Notes: a model not told the origin generated them from the sequence alone. A stretch of DNA of 64,000 nucleotides from Cylicocyclus nassatus (GCA_958299035.1 CATQJL010000305.1:63088127-63152126), one strand, 5' to 3'; positions 37,372 to 50,329 are shown, counted from the first letter of the stretch. Numbers and translations: made by a program.

Positions 37372-37445
37372 TGTCGCCAGCAGGGGTCGAACCTGCGACC
37401 TTGGACTTATTAGACCCACGCTCTAACCGACTAAGCTATGGCGGC
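37372..37445 (-). tRNA. tRNA-Ile(AAT), triple variant
   Basis: It carries G71A, C40T and C13T, again followed on the right by a G53C copy (37579). Confidence 0.78.
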
Positions 37446-37578
37446 TGATGCATTCAGGACACGGACGAAACATTTTCATTTTCCGCTCAAATCGCTGGAA
37501 TTCATCAGCGAACGTTGCGGAGCATTGTGCAATCCCATACCATGTGCCAAGTCGAGCGACATTCGATGGCAAAATGTT

Positions 37579-37652
37579 TGCCGCCAGCAGGGGTCGAAGC
37601 TGCGACCTTGGGCTTATTAGACCCACGCTCTAACCGACTGAGCTATGGCGGC
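37579..37652 (-). pseudogene. tRNA-Ile(AAT)-like with G53C
   Basis: Fourth copy with the broken B box, in the series that begins at 37009. Confidence 0.68.
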
Positions 37653-37785
37653 TGATGCATTCAGAACACGGACGAAACATTTTCATTTTCCGCTCAAATC
37701 GCTGGAATTCATCAGCGAACGTTGCGGAGCATTGTGCAATCCCATACCATGTGCCAAGTCGAGCGACATTCGATGGCAAAATGTT

Positions 37786-37859
37786 TGCCGCTAGCAGGGG
37801 TCGAACCTGCGACCTTGGGCTTATTAGACCCACGCTCTAACCGACTGAGCTATGGCGGC
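37786..37859 (-). tRNA. tRNA-Ile(AAT), G67A
   Basis: G67A lies one unit right of the G53C copy at 37579. Confidence 0.76.
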
Positions 37860-38406
37860 TGATGCATTCAGAACACGGACGAAACATTTTCATTTTCCGC
37901 TCAAATCGCTGGAATTCATCAGCGAACGTTGCGGAGCATTGTGCAATCCCATACCATGTGCCAAGTCGAGCGACATTCGATGGCAAAATGTTTGCCGCCA
38001 GCAGGGGTCGAACCTGCGACCTTGGGCTTATTAGACCCACGCTCTAACCGACTGAGCTATGGCGGCTGATGCATTCAGAACACGGACGAAACATTTTCAT
38101 TTTCCGCTCAAATCGCTGGAATTCATCAGCGAACGTTGCGGAGCATTGTGCAATCCCATACCATGTGCCAAGTCGAGCGACATTCGATGGCAAAATGTTT
38201 GCCGCCAGCAGGGGTCGAACCTGCGACCTTGGGCTTATTAGACCCACGCTCTAACCGACTGAGCTATGGCGGCTGATGCATTCAGAACACGGACGAAACA
38301 TTTTCATTTTCCGCTCAAATCGCTGGAATTCATCAGCGAACGTTGCGGAGCATTGTGCAATCCCATACCATGTGCCAAGTCGAGCGACATTCGATGGCAA
38401 AATGTT

Positions 38407-38511
38407 TGCCGCCAGCAGGGGTCGAACCTGCGACCTTGGGCTTATTAGACCCACGCTGCTGCGACCTTGGGCTTATTAGACCCACGCTCTAACCGACTGA
38501 GCTATGGCGGC
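38407..38511 (-). tRNA. tRNA-Ile(AAT) with 31-nt insert
   Basis: Insert equivalent to 38443-38473; beside the common spacer type. Confidence 0.8.
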
Positions 38512-38644
38512 TGATGCATTCAGAACACGGACGAAACATTTTCATTTTCCGCTCAAATCGCTGGAATTCATCAGCGAACGTTGCGGAGCATTGTGCAATC
38601 CCATACCATGTGCCAAGTCGAGCGACATTCGATGGCAAAATGTT

Positions 38645-38718
38645 TGCCGCCAGCAGGGGTCGAACCTGCGACCTTGGGCTTATTAGACCCACACTCTAAC
38701 CGACTGAGCTATGGCGGC
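38645..38718 (-). tRNA. tRNA-Ile(AAT), C25T
   Basis: A G10-T25 wobble replaces G-C. The change is repeated at 39680-39753 in the duplicated five-unit module. Confidence 0.84.
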
Positions 38719-39058
38719 TGATGCATTCAGAACACGGACGAAACATTTTCATTTTCCGCTCAAATCGCTGGAATTCATCAGCGAACGTTGCGGAGCATTG
38801 TGCAATCCCATACCATGTGCCAAGTCGAGCGACATTCGATGGCAAAATGTTTGCCGCCAGCAGGGGTCGAACCTGCGACCTTGGGCTTATTAGACCCACG
38901 CTCTAACCGACTGAGCTATGGCGGCTGATGCATTCAGAACACGGACGAAACATTTTCATTTTCCGCTCAAATCGCTGGAATTCATCAGCGAACGTTGCGG
39001 AGCATTGTGCAATCCCATACCATGTGCCAAGTCGAGCGACATTCGATGGCAAAATGTT

Positions 39059-39132
39059 TGCCGCCAGCAGGGGTCGAACCTGCGACCTTGGACTTATTAG
39101 ACCCACGCTCTAACCGACTGAGCTATGGCGGC
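39059..39132 (-). tRNA. tRNA-Ile(AAT), C40T
   Basis: A G30-T40 wobble forms in the anticodon stem without the other two triple-variant changes. It is repeated at 40094-40167. Confidence 0.85.
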
Positions 39133-39472
39133 TGATGCATTCAGAACACGGACGAAACATTTTCATTTTCCGATCAAATCGCTGGAACTCATCAGCGAAC
39201 GTTGCGGAGCATTGTGCAATCTCATACCATGTGCCAAGTCGAGCGACATTCGATGGCAAAATGTTTGCCGCCAGCAGGGGTCGAACCTGCGACCTTGGGC
39301 TTATTAGACCCACGCTCTAACCGACTGAGCTATGGCGGCTGATGCATTCAGGACACGGACGAAACATTTTCATTTTCCGCTCAAATCGCTGGAATTCATC
39401 AGCGAACGTTGCGGAGCATTGTGCAATCCCATACCATGTGCCAAGTCGAGCGACATTCGATGGCAAAATGTT

Positions 39473-39546
39473 TGCCGCTAGCAGGGGTCGAACCTGCGAC
39501 CTTGGGCTTATTAGACCCACGCTCTAACCGACTGAGCTATGGCGGC
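39473..39546 (-). tRNA. tRNA-Ile(AAT), G67A
   Basis: G67A without a G53C neighbour, in the five-unit module of block E. Confidence 0.76.
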
Positions 39547-40507
39547 TGATGCATTCAGAACACGGACGAAACATTTTCATTTTCCGCTCAAATCGCTGGA
39601 ATTCATCAGCGAACGTTGCGGAGCATTGTGCAATCCCATACCATGTGCCAAGTCGAGCGACATTCGATGGCAAAATGTTTGCCGCCAGCAGGGGTCGAAC
39701 CTGCGACCTTGGGCTTATTAGACCCACACTCTAACCGACTGAGCTATGGCGGCTGATGCATTCAGAACACGGACGAAACATTTTCATTTTCCGCTCAAAT
39801 CGCTGGAATTCATCAGCGAACGTTGCGGAGCATTGTGCAATCCCATACCATGTGCCAAGTCGAGCGACATTCGATGGCAAAATGTTTGCCGCCAGCAGGG
39901 GTCGAACCTGCGACCTTGGGCTTATTAGACCCACGCTCTAACCGACTGAGCTATGGCGGCTGATGCATTCAGAACACGGACGAAACATTTTCATTTTCCG
40001 CTCAAATCGCTGGAATTCATCAGCGAACGTTGCGGAGCATTGTGCAATCCCATACCATGTGCCAAGTCGAGCGACATTCGATGGCAAAATGTTTGCCGCC
40101 AGCAGGGGTCGAACCTGCGACCTTGGACTTATTAGACCCACGCTCTAACCGACTGAGCTATGGCGGCTGATGCATTCAGAACACGGACGAAACATTTTCA
40201 TTTTCCGATCAAATCGCTGGAACTCATCAGCGAACGTTGCGGAGCATTGTGCAATCTCATACCATGTGCCAAGTCGAGCGACATTCGATGGCAAAATGTT
40301 TGCCGCCAGCAGGGGTCGAACCTGCGACCTTGGGCTTATTAGACCCACGCTCTAACCGACTGAGCTATGGCGGCTGATGCATTCAGGACACGGACGAAAC
40401 ATTTTCATTTTCCGCTCAAATCGCTGGAATTCATCAGCGAACGTTGCGGAGCATTGTGCAATCCCATACCATGTGCCAAGTCGAGCGACATTCGATGGCA
40501 AAATGTT

Positions 40508-40581
40508 TGCCGCTAGCAGGGGTCGAACCTGCGACCTTGGGCTTATTAGACCCACGCTCTAACCGACTGAGCTATGGCGGC
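40508..40581 (-). tRNA. tRNA-Ile(AAT), G67A
   Basis: Copy of 39473-39546 in the repeated module, 1035 bp to the right. Confidence 0.76.
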
Positions 40582-41542
40582 TGATGCATTCAGAACACGG
40601 ACGAAACATTTTCATTTTCCGCTCAAATCGCTGGAATTCATCAGCGAACGTTGCGGAGCATTGTGCAATCCCATACCATGTGCCAAGTCGAGCGACATTC
40701 GATGGCAAAATGTTTGCCGCCAGCAGGGGTCGAACCTGCGACCTTGGGCTTATTAGACCCACGCTCTAACCGACTGAGCTATGGCGGCTGATGCATTCAG
40801 AACACGGACGAAACATTTTCATTTTCCGCTCAAATCGCTGGAATTCATCAGCGAACGTTGCGAAGCATTGTGCAATCCCATACCATGTGCCAAGTCGAGC
40901 GACATTCGATGGCAAAATGTTTGCCGCCAGCAGGGGTCGAACCTGCGACCTTGGGCTTATTAGACCCACGCTCTAACCGACTGAGCTATGGCGGCTGATG
41001 CATTCAGAACACGGACGAAACATTTTCATTTTCCGCTCAAATCGCTGGAATTCATCAGCAAACGTTGCGGAGCATTGTGCAATCCCATACCATGTGCCAA
41101 GTCGAGCGACATTCGATGGCAAAATGTTTGCCGCCAGCAGGGGTCGAACCTGCGACCTTGGGCTTATTAGACCCACGCTCTAACCGACTGAGCTATGGCG
41201 GCTGATGCATTCAGAACACGGACGAAACATTTTCATTTTCCGCTCAAATCGCTGGAATTCATCAGCGAACGTTGCGGAGCATTGTGCAATCCCATACCAT
41301 GTGCCAAGTCGAGCGACATTCGATGGCAAAATGTTTGCCGCCAGCAGGGGTCGAACCTGCGACCTTGGGCTTATTAGACCCACGCTCTAACCGACTGAGC
41401 TATGGCGGCTGATGCATTCAGAACACGGACGAAACATTTTCATTTTCCGATCAAATCGCTGGAATTCATCAGCGAACGTTGCGGAGCATTGTGCAATCTC
41501 ATACCATGTGCCAAGTCGAGCGACATTCGATGGCAAAATGTT

Positions 41543-41647
41543 TGCCGCCAGCAGGGGTCGAACCTGCGACCTTGGGCTTATTAGACCCACGCTGCTGCGA
41601 CCTTGGGCTTATTAGACCCACGCTCTAACCGACTGAGCTATGGCGGC
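41543..41647 (-). tRNA. tRNA-Ile(AAT) with 31-nt insert
   Basis: Insert equivalent to 41579-41609; reappears after 15 ordinary copies. Confidence 0.8.
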
Positions 41648-41987
41648 TGATGCATTCAGAACACGGACGTAACATTTTCATTTTCCGCTCAAATCGCTGG
41701 AATTCATCAGCGAACGTTGCGGAGCATTGTGCAATCCCATACCATGTGCCAAGTCGAGCGACATTCGATGGCAAAATGTTTGCCGCCAGCAGGGGTCGAA
41801 CCTGCGACCTTGGGCTTATTAGACCCACGCTCTAACCGACTGAGCTATGGCGGCTGATGCATTCAGAACACGGACGAAACATTTTCATTTTCCGCTCAAA
41901 TCGCTGGAATTCATCAGCGAACGTTGCGGAGCATTGTGCAATCCCATACCATGTGCCAAGTCGAGCGACATTCGATGGCAAAATGTT

Positions 41988-42092
41988 TGCCGCCAGCAGG
42001 GGTCGAACCTGCGACCTTGGGCTTATTAGACCCACGCTGCTGCGACCTTGGGCTTATTAGACCCACGCTCTAACCGACTGAGCTATGGCGGC
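41988..42092 (-). tRNA. tRNA-Ile(AAT) with 31-nt insert
   Basis: Insert equivalent to 42024-42054. Confidence 0.8.
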
Positions 42093-42225
42093 TGATGCAT
42101 TCAGAACACGGACGAAACATTTTCATTTTCCGATCAAATCGCTGGAATTCATCAGCGAACGTTGCGGAGCATTGTGCAATCTCATACCATGTGCCAAGTC
42201 GAGCGACATTCGATGGCAAAATGTT

Positions 42226-42299
42226 TGCAGCCAGCAGGGGTCGAACCTGCGACCTTGGGCTTATTAGACCCACGCTCTAACCGACTGAGCTATGGCGGC
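42226..42299 (-). tRNA. tRNA-Ile(AAT), G70T
   Basis: The acceptor pair C3-G70 is lost. I saw this change only in this copy. Confidence 0.76.
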
Positions 42300-42639
42300 T
42301 GATGCATTCAGAACACGGACGAAACATTTTCATTTTCCGATCAAATCGCTGGAATTCATCAACGAATGCTGCGGAGCATTGTGCAATCTCATACTATGTG
42401 CCAAGTCGAGCGACATTCGATGGCAAAATGTTTGCCGCCAGCAGGGGTCGAACCTGCGACCTTGGGCTTATTAGACCCACGCTCTAACCGACTGAGCTAT
42501 GGCGGCTGATGCATTCAGAACACGGACGAAACATTTTCATTTTCCGATCAAATCGCTGGAATTCATCAGCGAACGTTGCGGAGCATTGTGCAATCTCATA
42601 CCATGTGCCAAGTCGAGCGACATTCGATGGGAAAATGTT

Positions 42640-42744
42640 TGCCGCCAGCAGGGGTCGAACCTGCGACCTTGGGCTTATTAGACCCACGCTGCTGCGACCT
42701 TGGGCTTATTAGACCCACGCTCTAACCGACTGAGCTATGGCGGC
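42640..42744 (-). tRNA. tRNA-Ile(AAT) with 31-nt insert (last of 42)
   Basis: Insert equivalent to 42676-42706; no insert occurs in the 53 copies to its right. Confidence 0.8.
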
Positions 42745-43084
42745 TGATGCATTCAGAACACGGACGAAACATTTTCATTTTCCGCTCAAATCGCTGGAAT
42801 TCATCAGCGAACGTTGCGGAGCATTGTGCAATCCCATACCATGTGCCAAGTCGAGCGACATTCGATGGCAGAATGTTTGCCGCCAGCAGGGGTCGAACCT
42901 GCGACCTTGGGCTTATTAGACCCACGCTCTAACCGACTGAGCTATGGCGGCTGATGCATTCAGAACACGGACGAAACATTTTCATTTTCCCCTCAAATCG
43001 CTGGAATTCATCAGCGAACGTTGCGGAGCATTGTGCAATCCCATACCATGTGCCAAGTCGAGCGACATTCGATGGCAAAATGTT

Positions 43085-43158
43085 TGCCGCCAGCAGGGGT
43101 CGAACATGCGACCTTGGGCTTATTAGACCCACGCTCTAACCGACTGAGCTATGGCGGC
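43085..43158 (-). tRNA. tRNA-Ile(AAT), G52T
   Basis: G52T opens the T-stem pair with C62 and changes the first base of the B box. Confidence 0.72.
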
Positions 43159-43498
43159 TGATGCATTCAGAACACGGACGAAACATTTTCATTTTCCGAT
43201 CAAATCGCTGGAATTCATCAGCGAACGTTGCGGAGCATTGTGCAATCTCATACCATGTGCCAAGTCGAGCGACATTCGATGGCAAAATGTTTGCCGCCAG
43301 CAGGGGTCGAACCTGCGACCTTGGGCTTATTAGACCCACGCTCTAACCGACTGAGCTATGGCGGCTGATGCATTCAGAACACGGACGAAACATTTTCATT
43401 TTCCGATCAAATCGCTGGAATTCATCAACGAATGCTGCGGAGCATTGTGCAATCTCATACCATGTGCCAAGTCGAGCGACATTCGATGGCAAAATGTT

Positions 43499-43572
43499 TG
43501 CCGCCAGCAGGGTTCGAACCTGCGACCTTGGGCTTATTAGACCCACGCTCTAACCGACTGAGCTATGGCGGC
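43499..43572 (-). tRNA. tRNA-Ile(AAT), C60A
   Basis: This is a T-loop change at a variable position and is probably tolerated. Confidence 0.86.
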
Positions 43573-44947
43573 TGATGCATTCAGAACACGGACGAAACAT
43601 TTTCATTTTCCGCTCAAATCGCTGGAATTCATCAGCGAACGTTGCGGAGCATTGTGCAATCCCATACCATGTGCCAAGTCGAGCGACATTCGATGGCAAA
43701 ATGTTTGCCGCCAGCAGGGGTCGAACCTGCGACCTTGGGCTTATTAGACCCACGCTCTAACCGACTGAGCTATGGCGGCTGATGCATTCAGAACACGGAC
43801 GAAACATTTTCATTTTCCGCTCAAATCGCTGGAATTCATCAGCTAACGCTGCGGAGCATTGTGCAATCCCATACCATGTGCCAAGTCGAGCGACATTCGA
43901 TGGCAAAATGTTTGCCGCCAGCAGGGGTCGAACCTGCGACCTTGGGCTTATTAGACCCACGCTCTAACCGACTGAGCTATGGCGGCTGATGCATTCAGAA
44001 CACGGACGAAACATTTTCATTTTCCGCTCAAATCGCTGGAATTCATCAGCGAACGTTGCGGAGCATTGTGCAATCCCATACCATGTGCCAAGTCGAGCGA
44101 CATTCGATGGCAAAATGTTTGCCGCCAGCAGGGGTCGAACCTGCGATCTTGGGCTTATTAGACCCACGCTCTAACCGACTGAGCTATGGCGGCTGATGCA
44201 TTCAGAACACGGACGAAACATTTTCATTTTCCGCTCGAATCGCTGGAATTCATCAGCGAACGCTGCGGAGCATTGTACAATCCCATACCATGTGCCAAGT
44301 CGAGCGACATTCGATGGCAAAATGTTTGCCGCCAGCAGGGGTCGAACCTGCGACCTTGGGCTTATTAGACCCACGCTCTAACCGACTGAGCTATGGCGGC
44401 TGATGCATTCAGAACGCGGACGAAACATTTTCATTTTCCGCTCAAATCGCTGGAATTCATCAGCGAACGTTGCGGAGCATTGTGCAATCCCATACCATGT
44501 GCCAAGTCGAGCGACATTCGATGGCAAAATGTTTGCCGCCAGCAGGGGTCGAACCTGCGACCTTGGGCTTATTAGACCCACGCTCTAACCGACTGAGCTA
44601 TGGCGGCTGATGCATTCAGAACACGGACGAAACATTTTCATTTTCCGCTCAAATCGCTGGAATTCATCAGCGAACGTTGCGGAGCATTGTGCAATCCCAT
44701 ACCATGTGCCAAGTCGAGCGACATTCGATGGCAAAATGTTTGCCGCCAGCAGGGGTCGAACCTGCGACCTTGGGCTTATTAGACCCACGCTCTAACCGAC
44801 TGAGCTATGGCGGCTGATGCATTCAGAACACGGACGAAACATTTTCATTTTCCGCTCAAATCGCTGGAATTCATCAGCGAACGCTGCGGAGCATTGTGCA
44901 ATCCCATACCATGTGCCAAGTCGAGCGACATTCGATGGCAAAATGTT

Positions 44948-45021
44948 TGCCGCCAGCAGGGGTTGAACCTGCGACCTTGGGCTTATTAGACCCACGCTCT
45001 AACCGACTGAGCTATGGCGGC
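44948..45021 (-). tRNA. tRNA-Ile(AAT), G57A
   Basis: The T loop reads TTCAACC. Purine 57 is conserved as a class, so A is acceptable. The same mark is at starts 46397, 47432, 48053 and 49295 and tracks the modules of block F. Confidence 0.86.
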
Positions 45022-45154
45022 TGATGCATTTAGAACACGGACGAAACATTTTCATTTTCCGCTCAAATCGCTGGAATTCATCAGCGAACGTTGCGGAGCA
45101 TTGTGCAATCCCATACCATGTGCCAAGTCGAGCGACATTCGATGGCAAAATGTT

Positions 45155-45228
45155 TGCCGCCAGCAGGGGTCGAACCTGCGACCTTGGGCTTATTAGACCC
45201 ACGCTCTAACCGACTGAGCTATGGCTGC
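45155..45228 (-). tRNA. tRNA-Ile(AAT), C3A acceptor mismatch
   Basis: C3A faces G70. Four copies have it, in or beside the six-unit module. Confidence 0.75.
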
Positions 45229-48200
45229 TGATGCATTCAGAACACGGACGAAACATTTTCATTTTCCGCTCAAATCGCTGGAATTCATCAGCGAACGCTG
45301 CGGAGCATTGTGCAATCCCATACCATGTGCCAAGTCGAGCGACATTCGATGGCAAAATGTTTGCCGCCAGCAGGGGTCGAACCTGCGACCTTGGGCTTAT
45401 TAGACCCACGCTCTAACCGACTGAGCTATGGCGGCTGATGCATTCAGAACACGGACGAAACATTTTCATTTTCCGCTCAAATCGCTGGAATTCATCAGCG
45501 AACGCTGCGGAGCATTGTGCAATCCCATACCATGTGCCAAGTCGAGCGACATTCGATGGCAAAATGTTTGCCGCCAGCAGGGGTCGAACCTGCGACCTTG
45601 GGCTTATTAGACCCACGCTCTAACCGACTGAGCTATGGCGGCTGATGCATTCAGAATACGGACGAAACATTTTCATTTTCCGCTCAAATCGCTGGAATTC
45701 ATCAGCGAACGTTGCGGAGCATTGTGCAATCCCATACCATGTGCCAAGTCGAGCGACATTCGATGGCAAAATGTTTGCCGCCAGCAGGGGTCGAACCTGC
45801 GACCTTGGGCTTATTAGACCCACGCTCTAACCGACTGAGCTATGGCGGCTGATGCATTCAGAACACGGACGAAACATTTTCATTTTCCGCTCAAATCGCT
45901 GGAATTCATCAGCGAACGTTGCGGAGCATTGTGCAATCCCATACCATGTGCCAAGTCGAGCGACATTCGATGGCAAAATGTTTGCCGCCAGCAGGGGTCG
46001 AACCTGCGACCTTGGGCTTATTAGACCCACGCTCTAACCGACTGAGCTATGGCGGCTGATGCATTCAGAACACGGACGAAACATTTTCATTTTCCGCTCA
46101 AATCGCTGGAATTCATCAGCGAACGCTGCGGAGCATTGTGCAATCCCATACCATGTGCCAAGTCGAGCGACATTCGATGGCAAAATGTTTGCCGCCAGCA
46201 GGGGTCGAACCTGCGACCTTGGGCTTATTAGACCCACGCTCTAACCGACTGAGCTATGGCGGCTGATGCATTCAGAACACGGACGAAACATTTTCATTTT
46301 CCGCTCAAATCGCTGGAATTCATCAGCGAACGCTGCGGAGCATTGTGCAATCCCATACCATGTGCCAAGTCGAGCGACATTCGATGGCAAAATGTTTGCC
46401 GCCAGCAGGGGTTGAACCTGCGACCTTGGGCTTATTAGACCCACGCTCTAACCGACTGAGCTATGGCGGCTGATGCATTTAGAACGCGGACGAAACATTT
46501 TCATTTTCCGCTCAAATCGCTGGAATTCATCAGCGAACGTTGCGGAGCATTGTGCAATCCCATACCATGTGCCAAGTCGAGCGACATTCGATGGCAAAAT
46601 GTTTGCCGCCAGCAGGGGTCGAACCTGCGACCTTGGGCTTATTAGACCCACGCTCTAACCGACTGAGCTATGGCGGCTGATGCATTCAGAATACGGACGA
46701 AACATTTTCATTTTCCGCTCAAATCGCTGGAATTCATCAGCGAACGTTGCGGAGCATTGTGCAATCCCATACCATGTGCCAAGTCGAGCGACATTCGATG
46801 GCAAAATGTTTGCCGCCAGCAGGGGTCGAACCTGCGACCTTGGGCTTATTAGACCCACGCTCTAACCGACTGAGCTATGGCGGCTGATGCATTCAGAACA
46901 CGGACGAAACATTTTCATTTTCCGCTCAAATCGCTGGAATTCATCAGCGAACGTTGCGGAGCATTGTGCAATCCCATACCATGTGCCAAGTCGAGCGACA
47001 TTCGATGGCAAAATGTTTGCCGCCAGCAGGGGTCGAACCTGCGACCTTGGGCTTATTAGACCCACGCTCTAACCGACTGAGCTATGGCGGCTGATGCATT
47101 CAGAACACGGACGAAACATTTTCATTTTCCGCTCAAATCGCTGGAATTCATCAGCGAACGCTGCGGAGCATTGTGCAATCCCATACCATGTGCCAAGTCG
47201 AGCGACATTCGATGGCAAAATGTTTGCCGCCAGCAGGGGTCGAACCTGCGACCTTGGGCTTATTAGACCCACGCTCTAACCGACTGAGCTATGGCGGCTG
47301 ATGCATTCAGAACACGGACGAAACATTTTCATTTTCCGCTCAAATCGCTGGAATTCATCAGCGAACGCTGCGGAGCATTGTGCAATCCCATACCATGTGC
47401 CAAGTCGAGCGACATTCGATGGCAAAATGTTTGCCGCCAGCAGGGGTTGAACCTGCGACCTTGGGCTTATTAGACCCACGCTCTAACCGACTGAGCTATG
47501 GCGGCTGATGCATTTAGAACGCGGACGAAACATTTTCATTTTCCGCTCAAATCGCTGGAATTCATCAGCGAACGTTGCGGAGCATTGTGCAATCCCATAC
47601 CATGTGCCAAGTCGAGCGACATTCGATGGCAAAATGTTTGCCGCCAGCAGGGGTCGAACCTGCGACCTTGGGCTTATTAGACCCACGCTCTAACCGACTG
47701 AGCTATGGCGGCTGATGCATTCAGAACACGGACGAAACATTTTCATTTTCCGCTCAAATCGCTGGAATTCATCAGCGAACGTTGCGGAGCATTGTGCAAT
47801 CCCATACCATGTGCCAAGTCGAGCGACATTCGATGGCAAAATGTTTGCCGCCAGCAGGGGTCGAACCTGCGACCTTGGGCTTATTAGACCCACGCTCTAA
47901 CCGACTGAGCTATGGCGGCTGATGCATTCAGAACACGGACGAAACATTTTCATTTTCCGCTCAAATCGCTGGAATTCATCAGCGAACGCTGCGGAGCATT
48001 GTGCAATCCCATACCATGTGCCAAGTCGAGCGACATTCGATGGCAAAATGTTTGCCGCCAGCAGGGGTTGAACCTGCGACCTTGGGCTTATTAGACCCAC
48101 GCTCTAACCGACTGAGCTATGGCGGCTGATGCATTTAGAACACGGACGAAACATTTTCATTTTCCGCTCAAATCGCTGGAATTCATCAGCGAACGTTGCG

Positions 48201-48259
48201 GAGCATTGTGCAATCCCATACCATGTGCCAAGTCGAGCGACATTCGATGGCAAAATGTT

Positions 48260-48333
48260 TGCCGCCAGCAGGGGTCGAACCTGCGACCTTGGGCTTATTA
48301 GACCCACGCTCTAACCGACTGAGCTATGGCTGC
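48260..48333 (-). tRNA. tRNA-Ile(AAT), C3A
   Basis: C3A copy, first of the 1242-bp repeated pair. Confidence 0.75.
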
Positions 48334-49501
48334 TGATGCATTCAGAACACGGACGAAACATTTTCATTTTCCGCTCAAATCGCTGGAATTCATCAGCGAA
48401 CGCTGCGGAGCATTGTGCAATCCCATACCATGTGCCAAGTCGAGCGACATTCGATGGCAAAATGTTTGCCGCCAGCAGGGGTCGAACCTGCGACCTTGGG
48501 CTTATTAGACCCACGCTCTAACCGACTGAGCTATGGCGGCTGATGCATTCAGAACACGGACGAAACATTTTCATTTTCCGCTCAAATCGCTGGAATTCAT
48601 CAGCGAACGCTGCGGAGCATTGTGCAATCCCATACCATGTGCCAAGTCGAGCGACATTCGATGGCAAAATGTTTGCCGCCAGCAGGGGTCGAACCTGCGA
48701 CCTTGGGCTTATTAGACCCACGCTCTAACCGACTGAGCTATGGCGGCTGATGCATTCAGAATACGGACGAAACATTTTCATTTTCCGCTCAAATCGCTGG
48801 AATTCATCAGCGAACGTTGCGGAGCATTGTGCAATCCCATACCATGTGCCAAGTCGAGCGACATTCGATGGCAAAATGTTTGCCGCCAGCAGGGGTCGAA
48901 CCTGCGACCTTGGGCTTATTAGACCCACGCTCTAACCGACTGAGCTATGGCGGCTGATGCATTCAGAACACGGACGAAACATTTTCATTTTCCGCTCAAA
49001 TCGCTGGAATTCATCAGCGAACGTTGCGGAGCATTGTGCAATCCCATACCATGTGCCAAGTCGAGCGACATTCGATGGCAAAATGTTTGCCGCCAGCAGG
49101 GGTCGAACCTGCGACCTTGGGCTTATTAGACCCACGCTCTAACCGACTGAGCTATGGCGGCTGATGCATTCAGAACACGGACGAAACATTTTCATTTTCC
49201 GCTCAAATCGCTGGAATTCATCAGCGAACGCTGCGGAGCATTGTGCAATCCCATACCATGTGCCAAGTCGAGCGACATTCGATGGCAAAATGTTTGCCGC
49301 CAGCAGGGGTTGAACCTGCGACCTTGGGCTTATTAGACCCACGCTCTAACCGACTGAGCTATGGCGGCTGATGCATTTAGAACACGGACGAAACATTTTC
49401 ATTTTCCGCTCAAATCGCTGGAATTCATCAGCGAACGTTGCGGAGCATTGTGCAATCCCATACCATGTGCCAAGTCGAGCGACATTCGATGGCAAAATGT
49501 T

Positions 49502-49575
49502 TGCCGCCAGCAGGGGTCGAACCTGCGACCTTGGGCTTATTAGACCCACGCTCTAACCGACTGAGCTATGGCTGC
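49502..49575 (-). tRNA. tRNA-Ile(AAT), C3A
   Basis: C3A copy 1242 bp right of the one at 48260. Confidence 0.75.
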
Positions 49576-50329
49576 TGATGCATTCAGAACACGGACGAAA
49601 CATTTTCATTTTCCGCTCAAATCGCTGGAATTCATCAGCGAACGCTGCGGAGCATTGTGCAATCCCATACCATGTGCCAAGTCGAGCGACATTCGATGGC
49701 AAAATGTTTGCCGCCAGCAGGGGTCGAACCTGCGACCTTGGGCTTATTAGACCCACGCTCTAACCGACTGAGCTATGGCGGCTGATGCATTCAGAACACG
49801 GACGAAACATTTTCATTTTCCGCTCAAATCGCTGGAATTCATCAGCGAACGCTGCGGAGCATTGTGCAATCCCATACCATGTGCCAAGTCGAGCGACATT
49901 CGATGGCAAAATGTTTGCCGCCAGCAGGGGTCGAACCTGCGACCTTGGGCTTATTAGACCCACGCTCTAACCGACTGAGCTATGGCGGCTGATGCATTCA
50001 GAATACGGACGAAACATTTTCATTTTCCGCTCAAATCGCTGGAATTCATCAGCGAACGTTGCGGAGCATTGTGCAATCCCATACCATGTGCCAAGTCGAG
50101 CGACATTCGATGGCAAAATGTTTGCCGCCAGCAGGGGTCGAACCTGCGACCTTGGGCTTATTAGACCCACGCTCTAACCGACTGAGCTATGGCGGCTGAT
50201 GCATTCAGAACACGGACGAAACATTTTCATTTTCCGCTCAAATCGCTGGAATTCATCAGCGAACGTTGCGGAGCATTGTGCAATCCCATACCATGTGCCA
50301 AGTCGAGCGACATTCGATGGCAAAATGTT

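Larger units (their letters stand above)
29746..37445 (-). repeat. Array block D: 859-bp four-unit higher-order repeat
   Basis: This block holds 36 copies, 8 with the insert. Between 31855 and 36802 a four-unit module, one unit of which has the insert (4 x 207 + 31 = 859 bp), recurs at starts 31855, 32714, 33573 and 34432. Each module carries a marker unit with a C11T tRNA and a distinctive spacer (agctgacgctg in place of agcgaacgttg). The left end (29930 onward) is another version of the marker series seen at 17190 and 25190, with one unit missing. Confidence 0.92.
37446..42744 (-). repeat. Array block E: five-unit repeat and last inserted copies
   Basis: This block holds 25 copies, 4 with the insert; the last inserted copy of the array ends at 42744. 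A five-unit (1035-bp) module is duplicated: units at 38696, 38903, 39110 and 39317 match those at 39731, 39938, 40145 and 40352 by shared private variants (C25T, C40T, an EcoRI-destroying spacer change and G67A). Confidence 0.93.

Noticed and set aside
7836..42744. The 105-nt copies as two overlapping tRNA genes
   Set aside because: Only one acceptor stem, D arm and T arm exist per copy; only the anticodon arm and variable loop are doubled.
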